Assembly: GCA_903838415.1 (NCBI GenBank)
Contig: CAILYI010000109.1
Coordinates: 1 to 64,000, forward strand
DNA: 64,000 nucleotides
Origin: an uncultured Anaerolineae bacterium
Lineage (GTDB): Bacteria; Chloroflexota; Anaerolineae; Anaerolineales; Villigracilaceae
Direction: 5' to 3'
The notes below the pieces were generated by a model. It did no database searches, was not told the DNA's origin, and saw only the letters and a list, made by a program, of their open reading frames with translations. How positions within the stretch are numbered: the stretch's first letter is position 1; every line of letters begins with the position of its first letter. Of the stretch, positions 61,601 to 64,000 are shown piece after piece. Both the position numbers and the translations under genes were made by a program.

Positions 61601-63668
61601 TATCAGCGTTATCATCCCAGTACATTTCAAAGTTGAGATCGCCCTGATACATGCCGCCGTAAGCGTCGTAGCCATCCATGCGCAAGGGCAAACCGTCATC
61701 CCAGGAAGTTTCGTGGACAGGCGCCGTGCCAACCAACGCCAGCTCGCCGCTGCTGACAAATCGCAGGTAATAATTGTGACCCTTCTCAAGCGCGACGGGT
61801 TTATCGAATTTGAGCGTGTACGCTTCGCCGCGCGGATCGGTTTTGACAGCGAAATCAGAGTTCAGGGTGGCGCTTGCCAGCAACTTGTCCGCGGGCGCGC
61901 CGGGAATGGCGTAGAAATTGACGGTCAGCGATTGCTGGCCGGGCAGCCCCACATTGACAGCATTGGCGATGAAGATCTCGCTCAGGTTGCCCGAAGCAAA
62001 GGCGGTAAACTCCGCGTCGTAGGGCAAAACCGGAGTCATAACATAGCCCTGCGGCATGGACATTGGCTGAGTAAAGGTTGAGCCATCCGCTTGCTGAATT
62101 TTCAAGTTGTACGGGCCGGGGACGTTCTGATAAATCCAATGCGTGGCCTGCACGCGGCTGTGATCGCGCGTATAAATCCGGGTGAAAGCATACGCCCAGG
62201 CAAACGTGGAAGCCAACACCAGGATTGCCAGCAAAGCGTACCCAACGCGGAACAAAATATGCGGCGCGGCGGGCGTCTTTTCATCCAGCGGCGCTGGTTT
62301 GAGGGAACGCGGCCCGTTAAAAATGACCCACGCCGCCATCATCGCCATAAGCGGATAAATCGGCAGCTGATAGCGCATGGTGGGATTCCACTGCGTGGAT
62401 TGCCAGATGAAGTAAGCCCCCGTCCAGCCCCAGAGCAGAATGTGCTCTTTCCAATCACCCTTGATGATGCGCCAACCCATATACAGGAAGCCAAGAGTCG
62501 CCAGGATGCCCAGCGGCCAGCCCAGCCCCCACTCGACCAGGTTGATGCCGGAATACCAGAAGGAACGCCGCGCCCACTGCAGAGCGGGCGGAAAGTCCAC
62601 GTCACCGCTGGCCTGATTACGCTGTTCCGAAATATTCGCCATCCATTTGGGATTTGGCGTCACGCCAAAGAAACCCGGTCCGCTGAAAGCGTAGGGCATA
62701 AAGACGCGGAACGCCACCGCCGACATGACCGCACCAATCACCAGCAAAATGATGGCAGTTTCGAAAGACAAAACCGAGCGAGGGCGGAAATCTGTAGAGA
62801 TTGACTCTGATTCACTATCGGATGCCGGAATCTCCTCAGGAGCCTGTCCTTTTCTGCGGAGATAGCGAATCGCCAAAGCTCCCGGCAGCAGCGCCGCCAG
62901 AGGCGCCGCATTAATCTTGGAAGCAACCGATGCCCCCAACGCCAGGCCAAAACCGATCACATTCCAAAACAAGGCACTGCGCAAAACGGACTTCGCCAAA
63001 CCGGGCAGACTCAGCGTTTCATCCAGCGAGTCGTTTTCGCCCATCATCACTTCCACGGCAAAATAAGTTGCCAGGAACATGAAGAAATTGGCAAACATAT
63101 CCACGGTAAAGAAATGCGCTTGCTGAATCTGCATCACCGCCAGCGCGGAGAAAGCCGCCGACAGCGTGGCCACCTTGCGCCCATAGATGCGCGCCACGAT
63201 CAGGTACAGCAAAAGGAGCGAGCCCAAATCCGACAGCGCTGAGAAGACGCGTCCCACCAGCGCCACTTCGTCGTATCCGGCCCAGGTGGTCGTCTTTCCA
63301 AGCACCGCCATCAGCGGGCCGAAAAATCCGTCCGTCCCCGCCGCCTGGACATTCTTCGCCGCCCACGTCGATAAATCCGACATTGACTCAGCCGCATAGC
63401 GCACGATAATCACCGGCAAATCGCCATAGACGTAGAAAGTGTAGCCGCGATTATGCGGATTCAAGGTCGAATTGGCGGTGTCGAAATACTCCGACAGGCT
63501 GTTGACCGGCATCAGCGCCGATTCAACCATGGTCATAAAGCGTTCGTCGGGATGCAGATGCTGGCTTTGATCCCAATTCAGGCCGATAAAGCGGAAATAC
63601 ACCGCCACGACCATGATCAGCAAAAACAAGACGTCATAAATCCAAAGACGGGAGCGGGAATTTTTCAT
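58644..63668 (-). CDS. giant PMT/GT-C-DUF2298 fusion membrane protein
   Basis: 1,674 residues with some 28 hydrophobic segments. Residues 1-850 resemble a PMT-type GT-C glycosyltransferase: an early extracytoplasmic HLHPDERFM acidic site, about 12 helices and a beta-rich extracytoplasmic domain (about 530-820). Residues 850-1,674 are a full DUF2298 protein (WHPARGGERPMDFSYLN, FPPYDPWYAGG-INYYYWGF, YDVKYIVLGQLER). The second half is a paralogue of the 813-residue protein. Start at 63668 directly follows the stop of the partial gene upstream, so they form one operon. Confidence 0.88.
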   Translation of the reverse strand: MKNSRSRLWIYDVLFLLIMVVAVYFRFIGLNWDQSQHLHPDERFMTMVESALMPVNSLSEYFDTANSTLNPHNRGYTFYVYGDLPVIIVRYAAESMSDLSTWAAKNVQAAGTDGFFGPLMAVLGKTTTWAGYDEVALVGRVFSALSDLGSLLLLYLIVARIYGRKVATLSAAFSALAVMQIQQAHFFTVDMFANFFMFLATYFAVEVMMGENDSLDETLSLPGLAKSVLRSALFWNVIGFGLALGASVASKINAAPLAALLPGALAIRYLRRKGQAPEEIPASDSESESISTDFRPRSVLSFETAIILLVIGAVMSAVAFRVFMPYAFSGPGFFGVTPNPKWMANISEQRNQASGDVDFPPALQWARRSFWYSGINLVEWGLGWPLGILATLGFLYMGWRIIKGDWKEHILLWGWTGAYFIWQSTQWNPTMRYQLPIYPLMAMMAAWVIFNGPRSLKPAPLDEKTPAAPHILFRVGYALLAILVLASTFAWAYAFTRIYTRDHSRVQATHWIYQNVPGPYNLKIQQADGSTFTQPMSMPQGYVMTPVLPYDAEFTAFASGNLSEIFIANAVNVGLPGQQSLTVNFYAIPGAPADKLLASATLNSDFAVKTDPRGEAYTLKFDKPVALEKGHNYYLRFVSSGELALVGTAPVHETSWDDGLPLRMDGYDAYGGMYQGDLNFEMYWDDNADKLNRFETNLDAGDFVFITSNRQFATTTRVPERYPLTIVFYRNLIGCPADKDVIWCYNEAAPGMFKGNLGFELVQTFTGYPEIFGRQFNTQYADEAFTVYDAPKVLLFKKTDAYNSQNVRSILGAVDLTHVVHITPRQAGRYPGDLMLPPDRLSAQRAGGSWGELFSYESLQNKYPVLGLIIWYLAIGLLGLFTWPIIRLLLPGLPDQGYPLARLSGLLLLAYSVWLTASVGGQYSRLTIAAGYGLILVAGAIAFYVKRDEIRAEIRSKGKYFLIVEGIFLALFLIDLSIRLGNPDLWHPARGGERPMDFSYLNAVLKSTTFPPYDPWYAGGYINYYYWGFVLVGTPIKLLGIVPSIAYNFVLPTLFALLGMGGFSVAWNLADGFKPKGEDNLSPFTLQLLTGVAAAAGLVLMGNLGTIQLIYHALQKMAVTNEMVDAQGVWIFQRWIWAAQGIVKMFSGASLPIGWGEYYWAPSRVMPLGDLAITEFPLFTFIYSDLHAHMIALPLTLLAIAWSLSTLLARKLSRWSWLATLAFGGLVIGVLRPTNTWDFPTYLALGSIVSAYAIFRYVEVGEAPRFGLSPLIQRALLALMGVGVLVGFAIVLYQPFAQWYGLAYSQVSQWTNEKTPIWSYWTHWGLFLFVIVSWMLWETRQWLAQTPVSALAKLKPYELGLEVAAAVFVALLLSLQFILKVPVAWFAFPIAVWALILILRPGQPDVKRLVLFMIGTGLVLTLVVEFIVLSGDIGRMNTVFKFYLQVWVLFAISAAAALGWILTEFDEWGSKGKVIFQTVGGILLACALLFTFTASMDKIRDRIAPNIPFTWDSMTYMQTSKYWDQVDMDLSQDYRAIRWMQDNVKASPVIVEGNTVEYRWGTRYTIYTGLPGVVGWSWHQRQQRALFPGDWVTGRIEEITNFYNTRNPAAAQAFLTKYDVKYIVLGQLERILYTPEGLAKFEAGDGKLWKSVYRDADTVIYEVAPDLARGEVYP

Positions 63669-63669
63669 A

Positions 63670-64000
63670 TCAGGGGTTTACCGTTTGATTTTCAGGTACC
63701 GTAAAAATCCAGAAATTTTTACCTTCCAGCGGATTGGTGAAATGTCCCAGCATGCCAGAAGGATACAGATCGTGCAGCACTTTCAGCGTGTCTTGATCCT
63801 CTTCTTTAACGATGAACAGCTTGCTGCCAGCCAGGCTTTGCGTTTTCCACAGGTCATCCCGCCAGAGCGCAAAGTCCGTCGTCGGGTAGCCAGCCTGGAT
63901 ACCCGCCAGGCGCGTGTCCACCCAATATGGGAACGGCACCACATAGGCATTATCCGGGCTGTTTCCAGCCGCCACAAACGACCGGATCACCCGGCCAATG
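63670..64000 (-). CDS. C-terminal part of a membrane glycosyltransferase-like protein (partial)
   Basis: At least 110 residues, with the frame still open at the window edge. A soluble beta-rich segment with NAYVVPFPYWVDTRLAGIQAG, GSKLFIVKEEDQDTL and a final WIFTVPENQTVNP fits the extracytoplasmic C-terminal domain of GT-C-type proteins like those downstream. The catalytic part would be outside the window. Its stop is one base before the start of the 1,674-residue gene. Confidence 0.7.
   Translation of the reverse strand, partial: IGRVIRSFVAAGNSPDNAYVVPFPYWVDTRLAGIQAGYPTTDFALWRDDLWKTQSLAGSKLFIVKEEDQDTLKVLHDLYPSGMLGHFTNPLEGKNFWIFTVPENQTVNP

Overview
The window looks like chromosome from a member of the Chloroflexota, most likely class Anaerolineae. 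The evidence is gene content: two large DUF2298 (Chlor_Arch_YYY) membrane proteins, paired V4R proteins, a cytosolic Ser/Thr kinase-phosphatase-FHA island, a T-box leader in front of leuS, and many two-component proteins. This placement is inferred from protein families, not from a database search. I saw no insertion sequence, phage gene, CRISPR array or defence island.

Layout. 1-2.4 kb is a decayed signalling region: a truncated membrane-sensor N-terminus, a degenerate receiver protein, an intact LuxR-type response regulator, and the frame-shifted remains of what was probably its histidine kinase. 2.4-8.1 kb holds radC, two tRNA-Ala genes each with its own promoter, and a T-box riboswitch that covers a 43-residue ORF and leuS, followed by pepD. 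8.1-11.4 kb (minus strand) holds a lipase, an unknown membrane protein, a DapA-family aldolase and a metallophosphoesterase. 11.5-17.3 kb is the most distinctive locus: a kinase with an eight-repeat propeller, a PP2C phosphatase, a J-domain/vWA fusion, a zinc-ribbon FHA protein, a small unknown protein and an OmpR-type regulator, tightly packed on one strand. 17.4-20.6 kb holds a LuxR-type regulator, an acetyltransferase and a polytopic membrane protein.

20.7-28.5 kb (minus) carries an endonuclease IV-like protein, dgkA-ybeY-pgpH-yqeY, a HET-C-like protein and a membrane PDZ-GAF-PAS adenylate/guanylate cyclase. 28.5-29.8 kb holds a cobalamin adenosyltransferase and a DUF554 protein. 30-34.3 kb holds a DsbA-like protein, a lipase and a V4R-V4R-GNAT-TPR cassette. 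34.3-40.8 kb holds a tandem-HTH regulator, cpaF, a small unknown protein, cpaE, an OmpR-type regulator and two histidine kinases, one with a predicted MshEN (c-di-GMP-binding) domain. 40.8-48.8 kb holds an amidohydrolase, parB-parA, a PfkB kinase and the conserved jag-yidC-yidD-rnpA-rpmH block, interrupted by a beta-propeller lipoprotein. 48.9-52.2 kb is one large hybrid sensor kinase. 52.6-64 kb holds plsC, cmk and a run of very large polytopic membrane proteins of GT-C/DUF2298 type, with a DUF952 gene coupled between two of them.

The best candidates for a little-described system are the kinase/phosphatase/J-vWA/FHA operon (its composition recalls TerY-P triads), the cpaE-cpaF island with an MshEN kinase, and two intergenic arrays in which CTAC recurs about every 21 bases. 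Several promoters place TATAAT only 6-7 bases before a start codon, which suggests leaderless transcripts are common here.
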